Positions 18,389 through 28,165 of a stretch of 64,000 nt of DNA are shown one piece after another. The DNA comes from Archaeoglobaceae archaeon. Its GTDB lineage: Archaea > Halobacteriota > Archaeoglobi > Archaeoglobales > Archaeoglobaceae. The stretch is taken from NCBI GenBank assembly GCA_027028145.1, contig JALVJV010000011.1, positions 62,001-126,000 on the forward strand, read 5' to 3'. Positions within the stretch are counted from its first letter, which is position 1. The number at the start of each line of letters is the position of its first letter. A program made the translations under genes and the position numbers. The notes under the pieces are model-generated. The model worked only from the letters and a program-made list of their open reading frames with translations. It had not been told where the DNA came from and did no database searches.

Positions 18389-19804
18389 ATGCGGTGGTTG
18401 GGTGTAGTATTGGTAATATTAGGAATAATAGGAATAGCAAGTGCCGCACCGATGGCTCATCCAATGGGCAAGTCGAATCCGGAGTGGGCTGGAAACCTAT
18501 GCACACACAACCAGACACATCTGAGGCATCACAATCAGACGTGCTTGGAAAATAACACGTGCGTTCAGATTCGCAATCAAACCTGCGCGCAAAACGTCAC
18601 AATGCCAGTGGAACACAGACATCACGGTATCAAGACGTTTGAAAAGAGGTTTGAAAAAAGACTGATTGAGGAAAGGATAAGGGAGATCAAGATCAGACAC
18701 AGAATTGCCAGAATTCACATGAACATTCAAAAAGCCAAGCAGATGGTTGAGAACGCCAGAATGAAGTATGAAAAGGCGAGAGAAATGTATATGAAGCTCA
18801 GAGCACGCGGGCTCAAGGATCCGGAGACGTTCAGATACGCTAAGCAGTATATCTGCTTCGGAGTTGATTACGTCGAAAGATGGCTTGAAAAACTGATGAT
18901 CCAAGTGCAGAACGCAAACATGGGTGAAAATCAGAAGGAGAGAATCATGGAGAGAATTCAGAACTGTCTAATGGCTCTGAACGAGAGCAAGAATGCCGTA
19001 AACTCAAGCACGACACCGGATGAGCTCAAAAATGCTGTTTTAGAGCTTAGAAAGACTTGGAACGAGGTAAGAATTGAAATCAAATCCATCGTCGGGCAGA
19101 TCGCTGTGACAAAGCTTGAGGATGTAGTCAACAGGGCTGACGACGTTGCGTTAAAGCTTGAAGGTGAAATCGAGGCTCTGAACGTCAGCAACGTTACGAA
19201 TCTTGAACAGAAGCTGAACGACTGCTTGGAGAAGCTCAACTTGGCTAAGCAGAAGCTTGAAGAGGCGAACGAAAAGTTCGAGGAAATGGCAAATGCGAGC
19301 GATCCGAACGAACTCTACGTAGAAGGTAAGCATCTGCTAATAGAGGCAAGAGACCTAATCAGAGAAGCGTTCATGGACATAAAGGATATCTACTACGAAA
19401 TTTGGCACCTCAGAGTTGGGCATGTGTTCTACGGAAACGAAACAGGCGAACTGCTCGTGGTTGGAAACGGAACGGCTGAAATACACCTAACCGGTGTGGC
19501 TGTGATACTCGCAAGCGGAAACGTTACCGTCTCACCGGCGACATCGGTAGTTACCAGCGTTGGATTCGAAAGCAGTGTAGAAGGCGGAGTCGCGTCGATG
19601 AGCGGACACGGAAAGGTTGTAGTGAGGGGCAAGGACGTAACGGTAAGGGTTGAAGGTGAATACATCAAGATATTCGTGAAGGGCAACGGAACGGCAACGC
19701 TCAACGGTGAGGGTATCTACAAGCTCAAGAAGTCGCCACACGAGAAAATGGTTGAGGAAACATACTCTGGAAACGTAACACTTGAGTTCGGGGTGGTAGA
19801 ATGA
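18389..19804 (+). CDS. Secreted, sequon-rich coiled-coil/beta protein of unknown function
   Basis: 471 residues. It has a clear signal peptide (MRWLGVVLVILGIIGIASA) and a His/Cys/Asn-rich head with five N-glycosylation sequons in about 35 residues (NQT, NQT, NNT, NQT, NVT). A long helical coiled-coil region follows (about 75-335), then a beta-rich C-terminal domain (about 345-465) of the short-strand type seen in polymer-like surface proteins. By eye there are about fifteen N-x-S/T sites. There is no C-terminal anchor, so it is secreted or held by the neighbour lipoprotein, which overlaps by 4 bp. A TATA box (TTATATAAT, about 18347) and GAGGTGATG SD precede it. Family not recognised. Confidence 0.85.
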   Translation: MRWLGVVLVILGIIGIASAAPMAHPMGKSNPEWAGNLCTHNQTHLRHHNQTCLENNTCVQIRNQTCAQNVTMPVEHRHHGIKTFEKRFEKRLIEERIREIKIRHRIARIHMNIQKAKQMVENARMKYEKAREMYMKLRARGLKDPETFRYAKQYICFGVDYVERWLEKLMIQVQNANMGENQKERIMERIQNCLMALNESKNAVNSSTTPDELKNAVLELRKTWNEVRIEIKSIVGQIAVTKLEDVVNRADDVALKLEGEIEALNVSNVTNLEQKLNDCLEKLNLAKQKLEEANEKFEEMANASDPNELYVEGKHLLIEARDLIREAFMDIKDIYYEIWHLRVGHVFYGNETGELLVVGNGTAEIHLTGVAVILASGNVTVSPATSVVTSVGFESSVEGGVASMSGHGKVVVRGKDVTVRVEGEYIKIFVKGNGTATLNGEGIYKLKKSPHEKMVEETYSGNVTLEFGVVE

Positions 19805-20034
19805 AGAGGGCGTTGATCCTCCTTCTAATTTTTGGAATCGTGATGCTCGGATGCGCGGAGAAGAAACCGATCACTCAAAAACTCACCGAGAAACCAGCAG
19901 AGACTCCAACGAAACGGGCTCCTACACCAACCGAAACCCCCACACCGGCTGAAGACATAAACAAAACGCTAACGGACGTAAACGAATTACTTAAGGAGCT
20001 TCAGGACATCGAAAACGTCAGCTTTAATCTCTAA
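19801..20034 (+). CDS. Small putative lipoprotein
   Basis: 77 residues: a signal sequence ending in lipobox LGCAEKK (Cys about residue 18), a Pro/Thr-rich spacer (TPTKRAPTPTETPTP) and a short amphipathic helix (INKTLTDVNELLKELQDI). The ATG overlaps the upstream stop (ATGA), so it is co-translated with the secreted sequon-rich protein. It may act as its membrane tether; this is inference from operon structure and the helix, which resembles the partner's coiled-coil. Confidence 0.75.
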   Translation: MKRALILLLIFGIVMLGCAEKKPITQKLTEKPAETPTKRAPTPTETPTPAEDINKTLTDVNELLKELQDIENVSFNL

Positions 20035-20035
20035 A

Positions 20036-20053
20036 TTTTTTTATGCTTTTATC
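20036..20053 (+). terminator. T-rich terminator
   Basis: A run of seven T followed by ATGC and four T directly after the lipoprotein stop, before the gyrA promoter. Consistent with archaeal oligo-T termination. No hairpin. Confidence 0.4.
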
Positions 20054-20088
20054 GTAATTTATAACTTCCTAACCCGAAAACTGTTTGT

Positions 20089-22422
20089 ATGGAGTTAATT
20101 CGTGACATCAGTGAGGAGTTGAAAAGCTCATACCTCGATTACGCGATGAGTGTTATCGTTGGAAGAGCTTTACCGGATGTTAGAGACGGTTTAAAACCTG
20201 TTCAACGTAGAATCCTTTGGACGATGTATGAGATGGGTTTGAGGCACGACAGACCTTACAGAAAGTGCGCGAGAGTCGTCGGTGAAACTCTCGGTAAGTA
20301 TCACCCTCACGGCGATCAGCCCGTTTACGAGGCTCTCGTCAGAATGGCTCAGGATTTCGTTATGAGGTATCCCTTAATCGACGGGCAAGGTAACTTCGGA
20401 TCTATAGACGGCGATGAGCCGGCGGCGATGAGATACACGGAATGCAGACTCACAAAGTTGGCTGAAGAGCTTTTGGCCGATATAGATAAGGATACGGTCG
20501 ATTTCGTTCCGAACTTCGATGCGACTTTGAAGGAACCTTCGGTTTTGCCCGCAAAACTTCCGAACTTGCTCGTTAACGGTAGCAGTGGCATAGCCGTAGG
20601 AATGGCTACGAACATCCCTCCTCATAACTTAAAGGAAGTTTGCGACGCAATAATTGCTTACATAAGAAATCCAAACATAACCGTCAGAGAGTTGATGCGA
20701 TACATCAAGGGCCCAGACTTCCCGACCGGCGGAGTCATAGTCGGGGTTAAGGGGATAGAGGAGGCTTATGAAACCGGAAAGGGGAGGATAGTCATCAGAG
20801 GTAGGGTTGAGATAGAGGACGGAGCCATCGTGATAAGGGAGATACCCTACATGGTAAACAAAGCTAAATTGGTTGAGAAGATCGCAGATTTGATAAAGAA
20901 CGGAAAGCTTGAAGAAGCGAGAACCGTCAGAGATGAATCGGACAGAGAGGGGATCAGAGTCGTTATCGAGCTTAAATCTGGAGCGGATGTAAACACGGCT
21001 TTGAAGAAGTTGTATTCTTACACTCCATTGCAAACAACCTATGGAATAATAAATCTTGCATTGGTAAACGGAGAACCGAGGATTTTGAGTCTGAAGGAGC
21101 TTATAGCTTGCTACGTCGATCACAGGAGGGAGGTTGTCAGAAGGAGGACGGAATACGAATTAAAGAAGGCTCAAGATAGGTTGCACATCGTTGAAGGACT
21201 CAAGATCGCTGTCGAGAACTTGGAGGATGTCGTAAATCTGATCAAGGAAAGTGAATCACCTGAAATTGCGAAGAAGCAACTTGTAGAAAAATATAGAATG
21301 AGCGAAAAGCAGGCTGAGGCAATTTTACAGATGAGATTGCAGAAGCTCACATCGGCTGAGATCTCGGCTTTGATAAAGGAATACGAGGACTTGAAGGGGC
21401 AAATTACCGAACTCTCAGCAATTCTTGCGGATCGGGCTAAGATCGATCAGATAATCGTCGAGGAGCTTAGAGAACTAAAGCGGAAGTATGGCGATGAAAG
21501 GCGAACTGAGATCTTGGAGAAAGAAGAGGAGATCAAAGCTGAAGAGCTCGTTACGGCGGAGGAAAACGTAGTCGTTTTCACGAAGGACGGATTCTTTAAG
21601 AGGTGCGAGGTCGAATTCAGAACGCAGGGGAGAGGTGGCGTAGGCGTATTGGGGATGCCGGTAAGGAATGGCGATGAACCGGTATTCGCCGTTCTATGCA
21701 ATACGAGGCAGAAGCTTCTGATATTCAGCGATGCCGGAAAAGCTTACTGGATAGCCGTTCACGACATACCCAAGCAGGATAGAACCGGAAAGGGGGTAAG
21801 TATAAGGAAGTTCTTGGGGTTGGGTGAAGAAGAGAGGGTAGTTTCGGCTGTGGCTGTCGATGATTTCGGCGAAGACGAATACGTCGCCGTTCTCACCGAA
21901 GACGGATACATAAAGAGAACGAAGCTTTCGGAGTTTGCGAACGCGAAGAAGGCGGGAATAATAGCTTCGTCGGGTAGGATAGCGTTTGCAAGGATGTTCA
22001 GAGAGGGAGAGGTGGCGATAGGAACGAGAAACGGTTACGTCGTTAGGTTTAAGGCTGAAGAGGTGCCCGAAAAGGGTAGAAATGCAAGAGGTGTGAAAGC
22101 GGTTAATTTAAGGGAGGGAGATTCGATAGCTTGGCTTTCGATCGGTAAGGGCAAAGAGCTTCTAATTCTTACGGAAGATGGCTTAGGCAAGAGAACGAAT
22201 TTGGACGAATTCAGGCTAACGAGCAGAGGATCGATGGGCGTAATCGGAGTCAAAGGATGCCTCGCTGTCGTCGAATTCATTAAGGGCGATGAGGACGTTC
22301 TGATATTTACGAAGGACGGACACGCCATCAGAGTGGCCGTGAAGAACATTCCGAAGCAGGGGAGGGTTAGCAAGGGAGTGGAGGTTAGTAAGAAGGGTGT
22401 GGCTTGTGCCATCCTTATTTAG
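20089..22422 (+). CDS. gyrA: DNA gyrase subunit A
   Basis: 777 residues. It has the winged-helix/tower domain with catalytic Tyr116 in [10 protein letters not shown], and [18 protein letters not shown] in the quinolone-determining region. The C-terminal six-bladed DNA-wrapping domain begins after about residue 490 and includes the GyrA-box-like QGRGGVG. Relative to E. coli, Ser83 is Gln and Asp87 is Glu, a natural difference in the quinolone pocket. Gyrase introduces negative supercoils. Among archaea it occurs in Archaeoglobales and related euryarchaea, probably by early transfer from bacteria. gyrB is not in this window. A TATA-like AATTTATAAC lies about 27 bp before the ATG. Confidence 0.97.
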   Translation: MELIRDISEELKSSYLDYAMSVIVGRALPDVRDGLKPVQRRILWTMYEMGLRHDRPYRKCARVVGETLGKYHPHGDQPVYEALVRMAQDFVMRYPLIDGQGNFGSIDGDEPAAMRYTECRLTKLAEELLADIDKDTVDFVPNFDATLKEPSVLPAKLPNLLVNGSSGIAVGMATNIPPHNLKEVCDAIIAYIRNPNITVRELMRYIKGPDFPTGGVIVGVKGIEEAYETGKGRIVIRGRVEIEDGAIVIREIPYMVNKAKLVEKIADLIKNGKLEEARTVRDESDREGIRVVIELKSGADVNTALKKLYSYTPLQTTYGIINLALVNGEPRILSLKELIACYVDHRREVVRRRTEYELKKAQDRLHIVEGLKIAVENLEDVVNLIKESESPEIAKKQLVEKYRMSEKQAEAILQMRLQKLTSAEISALIKEYEDLKGQITELSAILADRAKIDQIIVEELRELKRKYGDERRTEILEKEEEIKAEELVTAEENVVVFTKDGFFKRCEVEFRTQGRGGVGVLGMPVRNGDEPVFAVLCNTRQKLLIFSDAGKAYWIAVHDIPKQDRTGKGVSIRKFLGLGEEERVVSAVAVDDFGEDEYVAVLTEDGYIKRTKLSEFANAKKAGIIASSGRIAFARMFREGEVAIGTRNGYVVRFKAEEVPEKGRNARGVKAVNLREGDSIAWLSIGKGKELLILTEDGLGKRTNLDEFRLTSRGSMGVIGVKGCLAVVEFIKGDEDVLIFTKDGHAIRVAVKNIPKQGRVSKGVEVSKKGVACAILI

Positions 22423-22468
22423 CATCTTTTAGGCAACCGTTATATGATTCCAAACTCAATTAACAACG

Positions 22469-22843
22469 ATGAAAGCGGAAGTCAAGCTCAGAATTGAAGA
22501 AGCCGAGAAGCTCATCAGGGAAGCCGAGGAGGCGCTGAAATCGGGCTCATACGATACTTGTTGCGTCTCATCGTGCTACGCGATATTTCATGTCGTCAGA
22601 GCTTTGATCATAAGCATGGACATGAACCCAAAAACGCTTGAAGATGCCGTTCATTTAATCTGCTTGAGTAGAGAGAAAATAGGATTTACGAGGGACGATT
22701 GCTCCAAGATTTACCGAGCTTTGGACATAAAGTCCGAAATAGACGGTGGATACTTAAGGAGGATTACCGAAGATGTCGCTAAGAGGACTCTCGACGATGC
22801 CAAGGATGTTTTGAAAAAAGCTAAGAATTTTCTTCGAACTTAG
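22469..22843 (+). CDS. HEPN-domain protein
   Basis: 124 residues, all helical. The SSCYAIFHVVRALI segment and the overall four-helix pattern match HEPN proteins, which often pair with MNT nucleotidyltransferases as toxin-antitoxin or defence modules. The RNase motif (R-x4-6-H) is not obvious, so catalytic activity is doubtful. No nucleotidyltransferase gene is adjacent, making this a solo HEPN. It lies between gyrA and the convergent paaK-like gene. Confidence 0.7.
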   Translation: MKAEVKLRIEEAEKLIREAEEALKSGSYDTCCVSSCYAIFHVVRALIISMDMNPKTLEDAVHLICLSREKIGFTRDDCSKIYRALDIKSEIDGGYLRRITEDVAKRTLDDAKDVLKKAKNFLRT

Positions 22844-22867
22844 CATGGTTTCGATCACCGTCGATGA

Positions 22868-24184
22868 TCATCTGTCGTTCCTTAGATCCAAGATCCTTTT
22901 AGCCTTACCCTCAAACCTCTCAAGCGTTCCCTTTTCAACGAGTTCGACGTTCGTTCTAAGTCCGAGCTCTTTCTTCAGCTCTTCTTGAATCTTTCTTCTG
23001 AGTTTCTCAATGTCCGAAAGCTCTCCCGTGAAGAACTCATCCTTAACTTCAACTCTTACAGTAATCTCGTCCAGAGCTCCTCTTCTCGTTATGATAACTT
23101 GGTAGTTGTCTCCCACCTCTGGAATCTGCATCAGGACGTGCTCTATCTGGCTTGGGAATACGTTTATACCTCTGACGATGATCATGTCGTCCGCTCTGCC
23201 CAAGATCCTCATTATGCGCGGATGCGTCCTTCCGCACGAGCACTTTTCGTCATCCATTATGAAGGTTATGTCGCCGGTTCGGTATCTGATTAAAGGCAAA
23301 GCTTCTTTTGTTAGTGGTGTGAGGACGAGTTCTCCTTTCTCTCCTTCGCTGAGCGGTTCTCCGGTTTCCGGATCCACAACTTCGATGAAATAGTGATCCG
23401 CCCAGATGTGCAACCCGTTCTGCTCTTCGCACTCGAAAGCCACTCCCGGCCCGTTCATCTCGCTCAAGCCATAGGAATCGAACGCTTTAAGGTCGAAAGC
23501 GTCTTCAAGCTTTCTCCTCGTTGCTTCACTCCAAGGCTCGGCACCGAAGCATCCAATTCTTAACCCGATCTCTTTGGGGTCTATCTCCATGCCTTCAGCC
23601 ACCTCTTTGATGTGCAAAGCGTAGCTTGGGGTGCAGTGGATCGCTGTGGTTCCGAAGTCGAGCATGAATTGGATCTGTCTTTGTGTGTTACCCGTTCCCG
23701 AAGGCACAACCATCGCACCGATCCTTTCTGCTCCGTAGTGCATTCCCAAACCGCCGGTGAACATGGTGTAGCTTACCATGTTCTGAAAAACGTCTCTGCT
23801 TCTCAATCCGACCATGTATAGACATCTCGCACATAGGTTTATCCAGTTCTCAAGGTCTCGGGCTGTGTAGCCAACAACCTTCGGCTTTCCGGACGTTCCG
23901 CTTGAGGTGTGGATTCTGACGAGTTTTTCCTTCGGAACTGCGAAGAGTCCGAAGGGGTAGTTTTCCCTCAGATCCTCCTTTGTCGTAAATGGAAGCTTCG
24001 TTACGTCTTCTCTCCTTTTGATGTCGTCCGGATGAACGCCGAGTTCCTTAAACTTCCGTCTGTAGAACGGAACGTTATCGTAAGCGTGTCTGACAACCCA
24101 CCTCAACCTCTTAAGCTGAACTTCTTCAATCTCCTTTTTGGGCATTATCTCCTCCTTCTGCCAGTATTTGTCATTGTATGGCAT
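22868..24184 (-). CDS. paaK: Phenylacetate-CoA ligase family protein
   Basis: 438 residues, the usual length for PaaK. Adenylation motifs: HTSSGTSGKPKVVGYT, the mid-protein FDSYGLSEMNGPGVAFEC and YRTGDITFIMDDEKCSCGRTHPRI with its Cys pair. The C-terminal domain contains GINVFPSQIEHVL. These enzymes activate phenylacetate or related aryl acids to CoA thioesters with ATP. In archaea the family is widespread, including in species that do not grow on aromatics (indole- and phenylacetate recycling), so aromatic catabolism is suggested rather than shown. No other paa gene is adjacent. Confidence 0.9.
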   Translation of the reverse strand: MPYNDKYWQKEEIMPKKEIEEVQLKRLRWVVRHAYDNVPFYRRKFKELGVHPDDIKRREDVTKLPFTTKEDLRENYPFGLFAVPKEKLVRIHTSSGTSGKPKVVGYTARDLENWINLCARCLYMVGLRSRDVFQNMVSYTMFTGGLGMHYGAERIGAMVVPSGTGNTQRQIQFMLDFGTTAIHCTPSYALHIKEVAEGMEIDPKEIGLRIGCFGAEPWSEATRRKLEDAFDLKAFDSYGLSEMNGPGVAFECEEQNGLHIWADHYFIEVVDPETGEPLSEGEKGELVLTPLTKEALPLIRYRTGDITFIMDDEKCSCGRTHPRIMRILGRADDMIIVRGINVFPSQIEHVLMQIPEVGDNYQVIITRRGALDEITVRVEVKDEFFTGELSDIEKLRRKIQEELKKELGLRTNVELVEKGTLERFEGKAKRILDLRNDR

Positions 24185-24274
24185 ACGTGAACGTTGTTGG
24201 CACGAGTTTAAATAGTTTGCAGAATTATCGGCGTAGCGATAAACTTTCTAAGACCGCTCGGTGAATTCAAGACG

Positions 24275-24982
24275 ATGGTTAAGCTCAACGATATCAAGCT
24301 AACTCCGGAGAGGGCTTTGATAATCAAGGATACCGCCGTGATAGCGGATCTACACTTGGGATTGGAAAACGTCATGCTTGAGAAAGGCGTTGCAGTTCCG
24401 AGAATGCAGATAATCGAAATAGTGGAATCCGTAAAGCGAATTGTTGAAAAATACGGAATTAAGCGAATAGTCGTGGCTGGAGATTTGAAGCACGAGTTCA
24501 GCAGAAACCTTCCGTATGAGTGGGAGGACGTTGAGCGATTTCTAAGGGCTACAGAAAACGTCGAGTTGGAGGTCGTTAGAGGAAATCACGATAACTTCCT
24601 CGCGACGATTCTGGCTAAGCACGGAATTGAGCTGAAGGAGGAAGTTGAGATCGAAGGTTGGACGGTTGTTCACGGGCATAAGACGTGCGACAAGCCTAAG
24701 ATAATAATGGGGCACGAGCATCCGGCTGTGAAGATCAGGTTCAGGGGATCGGTTTATTCCTATCACTGCTACCTTAAAATAAGGAAGAAGCAGACGAATC
24801 AGGATATTATAGTTCTGCCCGCTTTTTCGCCGCTCGTTTCTGGCAGTGATATTCTATCGGCTGAGAATTTTTTATCTCCGATTTTGAGAAATGTTAACGA
24901 CGATGAGATCGAAATATACGCCGTTGATGGAGAAGTCGTTTATTTGGGTAGGCTGAGCGATTTGAAGCGCGTTACCCTTTGA
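24275..24982 (+). CDS. Metallophosphoesterase (archaeal SbcD-like phosphoesterase)
   Basis: 235 residues with the calcineurin-like metal motifs in order: IADLHLG, VVAGDLKHEF, VRGNHDNF, VVHGHK and IMGHEHPAV. It matches the short archaeal phosphoesterase family that often accompanies a Lhr-type helicase, not full SbcD. It is predicted to hydrolyse phosphodiesters or phosphomonoesters with Mn/Fe. Substrate unknown. Divergent from paaK with 90 bp between starts. Confidence 0.88.
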   Translation: MVKLNDIKLTPERALIIKDTAVIADLHLGLENVMLEKGVAVPRMQIIEIVESVKRIVEKYGIKRIVVAGDLKHEFSRNLPYEWEDVERFLRATENVELEVVRGNHDNFLATILAKHGIELKEEVEIEGWTVVHGHKTCDKPKIIMGHEHPAVKIRFRGSVYSYHCYLKIRKKQTNQDIIVLPAFSPLVSGSDILSAENFLSPILRNVNDDEIEIYAVDGEVVYLGRLSDLKRVTL

Positions 24983-25032
24983 GCATGGCGTTTTCCGACG
25001 AACCCATCGCTTTCATAAAAATCAATAACTTT

Positions 25033-25047
25033 TGAGAAATTTTGTGA
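25033..25047. promoter_or_regulatory. Candidate operator upstream of nifH
   Basis: TGAGAAATTTTGTGA is an imperfect palindrome whose right half TTGTGA equals that of the perfect palindrome TCACAAAAATTGTGA upstream of amtB (11 of 15 positions shared). It lies about 94 bp before the nifH ATG and upstream of the TATA candidates. The AT-rich background makes a chance match possible. Confidence 0.35.
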
Positions 25048-25080
25048 AAAATTTAGAGAAATATATAACTTTTTATTTAA

Positions 25081-25995
<915 letters not shown>

Positions 25996-25999
25996 TAGC

Positions 26000-26317
26000 A
26001 TGAAGCTGATAAAGGCTATCATAAGGCCGGAAAAGGTAGATGATGTTGTAGATGCCTTAAGCAAGGAGGGTTTTCCAGCCTTTACGAAGATCGACGTCGT
26101 TGGAAGGGGAAAGCAGGGTGGGCTTAGGATTGGCGAGTTCTACTACGACGAACTGCCGAAGACAATGCTACTCATAGCGGTGAACGATGAAGATGTCGGC
26201 AGGGTTGTCGAAATAATAAAGAAATCCGCATATACCGGAAACTTTGGAGACGGAAAGATATTCATCCAGCCGATAGAGGAAGCATACACGATAAGGACAG
26301 GAGAAACCGGAATCTAA
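26000..26317 (+). CDS. nifI1: Nitrogenase-regulating PII-like protein NifI1
   Basis: 105-residue PII family protein: MKLIKAIIRPEKVDDVVDALSKEG, GRGKQGGLRIGEFYYDELPKTMLLIAV (T-loop shorter than GlnK), and the ATP/2-oxoglutarate-binding C-terminal YTGNFGDGKIFIQPIEEAYTIRTGE. In methanogens NifI1 and NifI2 form a complex that blocks NifDK when ammonium is present and releases it with 2-oxoglutarate. Position between nifH and nifD is diagnostic. The gene starts 5 bp after nifH. Confidence 0.95.
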   Translation: MKLIKAIIRPEKVDDVVDALSKEGFPAFTKIDVVGRGKQGGLRIGEFYYDELPKTMLLIAVNDEDVGRVVEIIKKSAYTGNFGDGKIFIQPIEEAYTIRTGETGI

Positions 26318-26336
26318 CCTTTTTTTAGGTGATTTC

Positions 26337-26717
26337 ATGAAGGAGATCATAGCGATAGTAAGACCGAACAAGGTTACGAAGACCGCTAAAGCGTTGGAAG
26401 CCGTCGGATTTCCGGCTTTAACCGTCATCAAGTGTTTCGGAAGGGGAAAGCAGAGGGGTTATCTGGATGCCAATCTGCCGGATGTAGTTGATATCGAGAA
26501 GGTTGTGGAGGAAGGAGAGAAGCAGGGACTATACATGAAATACATTCCGAAGAGGTTGATTTCGATAGTGGTGAACGATCAGGACGTTCCGCTGGTGGTT
26601 GGAATTATAATGAAGGTAAACCGAACCGGAATGATAGGAGATGGGCGAATTTTCGTTTTGCCGGTTGAGGATGCAATTAGGGTTAGAACCGGAGAGGTTG
26701 GTGAAGAAGCTTTGTGA
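26337..26717 (+). CDS. nifI2: Nitrogenase-regulating PII-like protein NifI2
   Basis: 126 residues, PII family with the longer NifI2 T-loop: EIIAIVRPNKVTKTAKALEAVGF, CFGRGKQRGYLDANLPD, then a charged insertion (IEKVVEEGEKQGLYMKYIPKRLISIVVND) and RTGMIGDGRIFVLPVEDAIRVRTGE. It partners NifI1 in post-translational nitrogenase control. The SD AGGTGATTT follows a T7 run after nifI1, which might attenuate transcription. nifD starts 10 bp downstream. Confidence 0.95.
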   Translation: MKEIIAIVRPNKVTKTAKALEAVGFPALTVIKCFGRGKQRGYLDANLPDVVDIEKVVEEGEKQGLYMKYIPKRLISIVVNDQDVPLVVGIIMKVNRTGMIGDGRIFVLPVEDAIRVRTGEVGEEAL

Positions 26718-26726
26718 GGTGATTTA

Positions 26727-28165
26727 ATGCCGTTCATCCTGCTGAACTGCGATGAGTGTATTCCAGAAAGGATGAAGCACATATACGCTTACGATCCAGA
26801 AGAAGAAATAGTTCCGCTCTGTAATTCGAATACCGTTCCCGGAGATCTAACGGAAAGGGGTTGCGCCTTTGCCGGAGCGAGAGGTGTGGTTGGAGGGCCA
26901 ATAAAGGATGTTATTCACATGATCCATGGGCCTATAGGATGCGCGGTCTATACTTGGGGAACGAGGAGAAACCTCTCCGACAACGATCTCCATAGGAGAT
27001 ACTGCTTCTCCACCGATATGCAAGAAACCGATATCGTGTATGGTGGTGAAAAGAAGTTATACAAGGCTTGCATCGAAGCCAACGAGGAGTTTCCGCAGGC
27101 TAAGGGGATAATAATATATATACAACGTGCCCAACAGCGCTGATAGGGGACAACATTGAAGCGGTTGCGAAGAAGGTGGAGGATGAGATCAAGAAGCCGG
27201 TGGTTGCCATAAACAGCCCCGGATACGCTGGAGTTGGCCAGTCGAAGGGTCATCACATTTTCAACGTAACGTTTTACAGATACATAAGGAAGGCGAGGGA
27301 GAAGTTTCCGGAGAAGTGCCTTAAGGATGAGGAGAAGACACCATACGATGTAGCGCTCATCGGAGAATACAACATGGACTGGGATGTAGCGGTATGGAAG
27401 CCTTTGCTTGAGAAGATCGGATGCAGAGTCGTTGTAATCTTTACCGGCAACTCTTCAATCGACGACCTCTTCAAGTTGCCCGATGTGAAGCTGAGCATAG
27501 TCCTTTGCCAGAGATCTGCGGAATACATAGCGGAGATGATTCAGGATGGTTTCAACGTTCCGTTCATCAGGGTGAGCATGTTCGGTATAACTGAAACGAC
27601 GGAATCCCTATACAGGATTGCAGAAGCCCTCAACATTCCGAAGGAGAGGGTTGATAAGGTCGTTCGGGAAGAACTTGAAGCGATAAAGCCACAGCTCGAA
27701 TTCTATAGGGAGAAGTTCGAGGGGATGACTTGCCTATGCTATGTAGGAGCGCCGAGAACATGGCACTGGGTTATGGCTATGAAGGATTTAGGAATCGATT
27801 ACGTCGTTGCTTGCACGACCTTCGGACATGAGGAGGATTACGAGAAGATAAACAGGAATTTGAAGAAGGCTGGAATCAAGGGAGTCATAATAATAGATGC
27901 CCCCAACGAGCTTGAGCTTGAGGAGGCTATAAAGACGTTCCAGCCGGACTTTATGCTCACGGGCTTGAAGGAGAGATATCTCTTCAGGAAGTATGGAGTT
28001 CCGACGATCAACTCGCATTCCTACGAGCAGGGACCTTACGTAGCTTACAGAGGCTTCGTTAACTTTGCGAGGGACATCTACAAGGCCGTCTACCATCCAA
28101 TATGGAAGGTGCTGAGGGAAGGGGAAAAGAAGTTCGAGCCGTTCAAGGGTGGTGGAAATGGGTGA
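26727..28165 (+). CDS. nifD: Nitrogenase alpha subunit, split by a frameshift
   Basis: Two adjacent frames together make one 478-residue NifD. Frame 1 (26727-27143) ends soon after AKGIIIY. The continuation TTCPTALIGDN begins at 27122 in the -1 frame, inside ATAATAATATATATACA. Removing one TA unit restores exact family spacing. P-cluster Cys46 (ERGCAF), Cys72 (IGCAVY) and Cys134 (TTCP) are present, as are His175 (QSKGHH), cofactor ligand Cys260 (VLCQRSAEY) and His430 (NSHSYEQGPY). The sequence style is nearer to VnfD/AnfD and archaeal NifD than to Azotobacter NifD. No vnfG/anfG gene lies between nifD and nifK. The break may be a real mutation, recoding or a sequence error. Confidence 0.92.
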
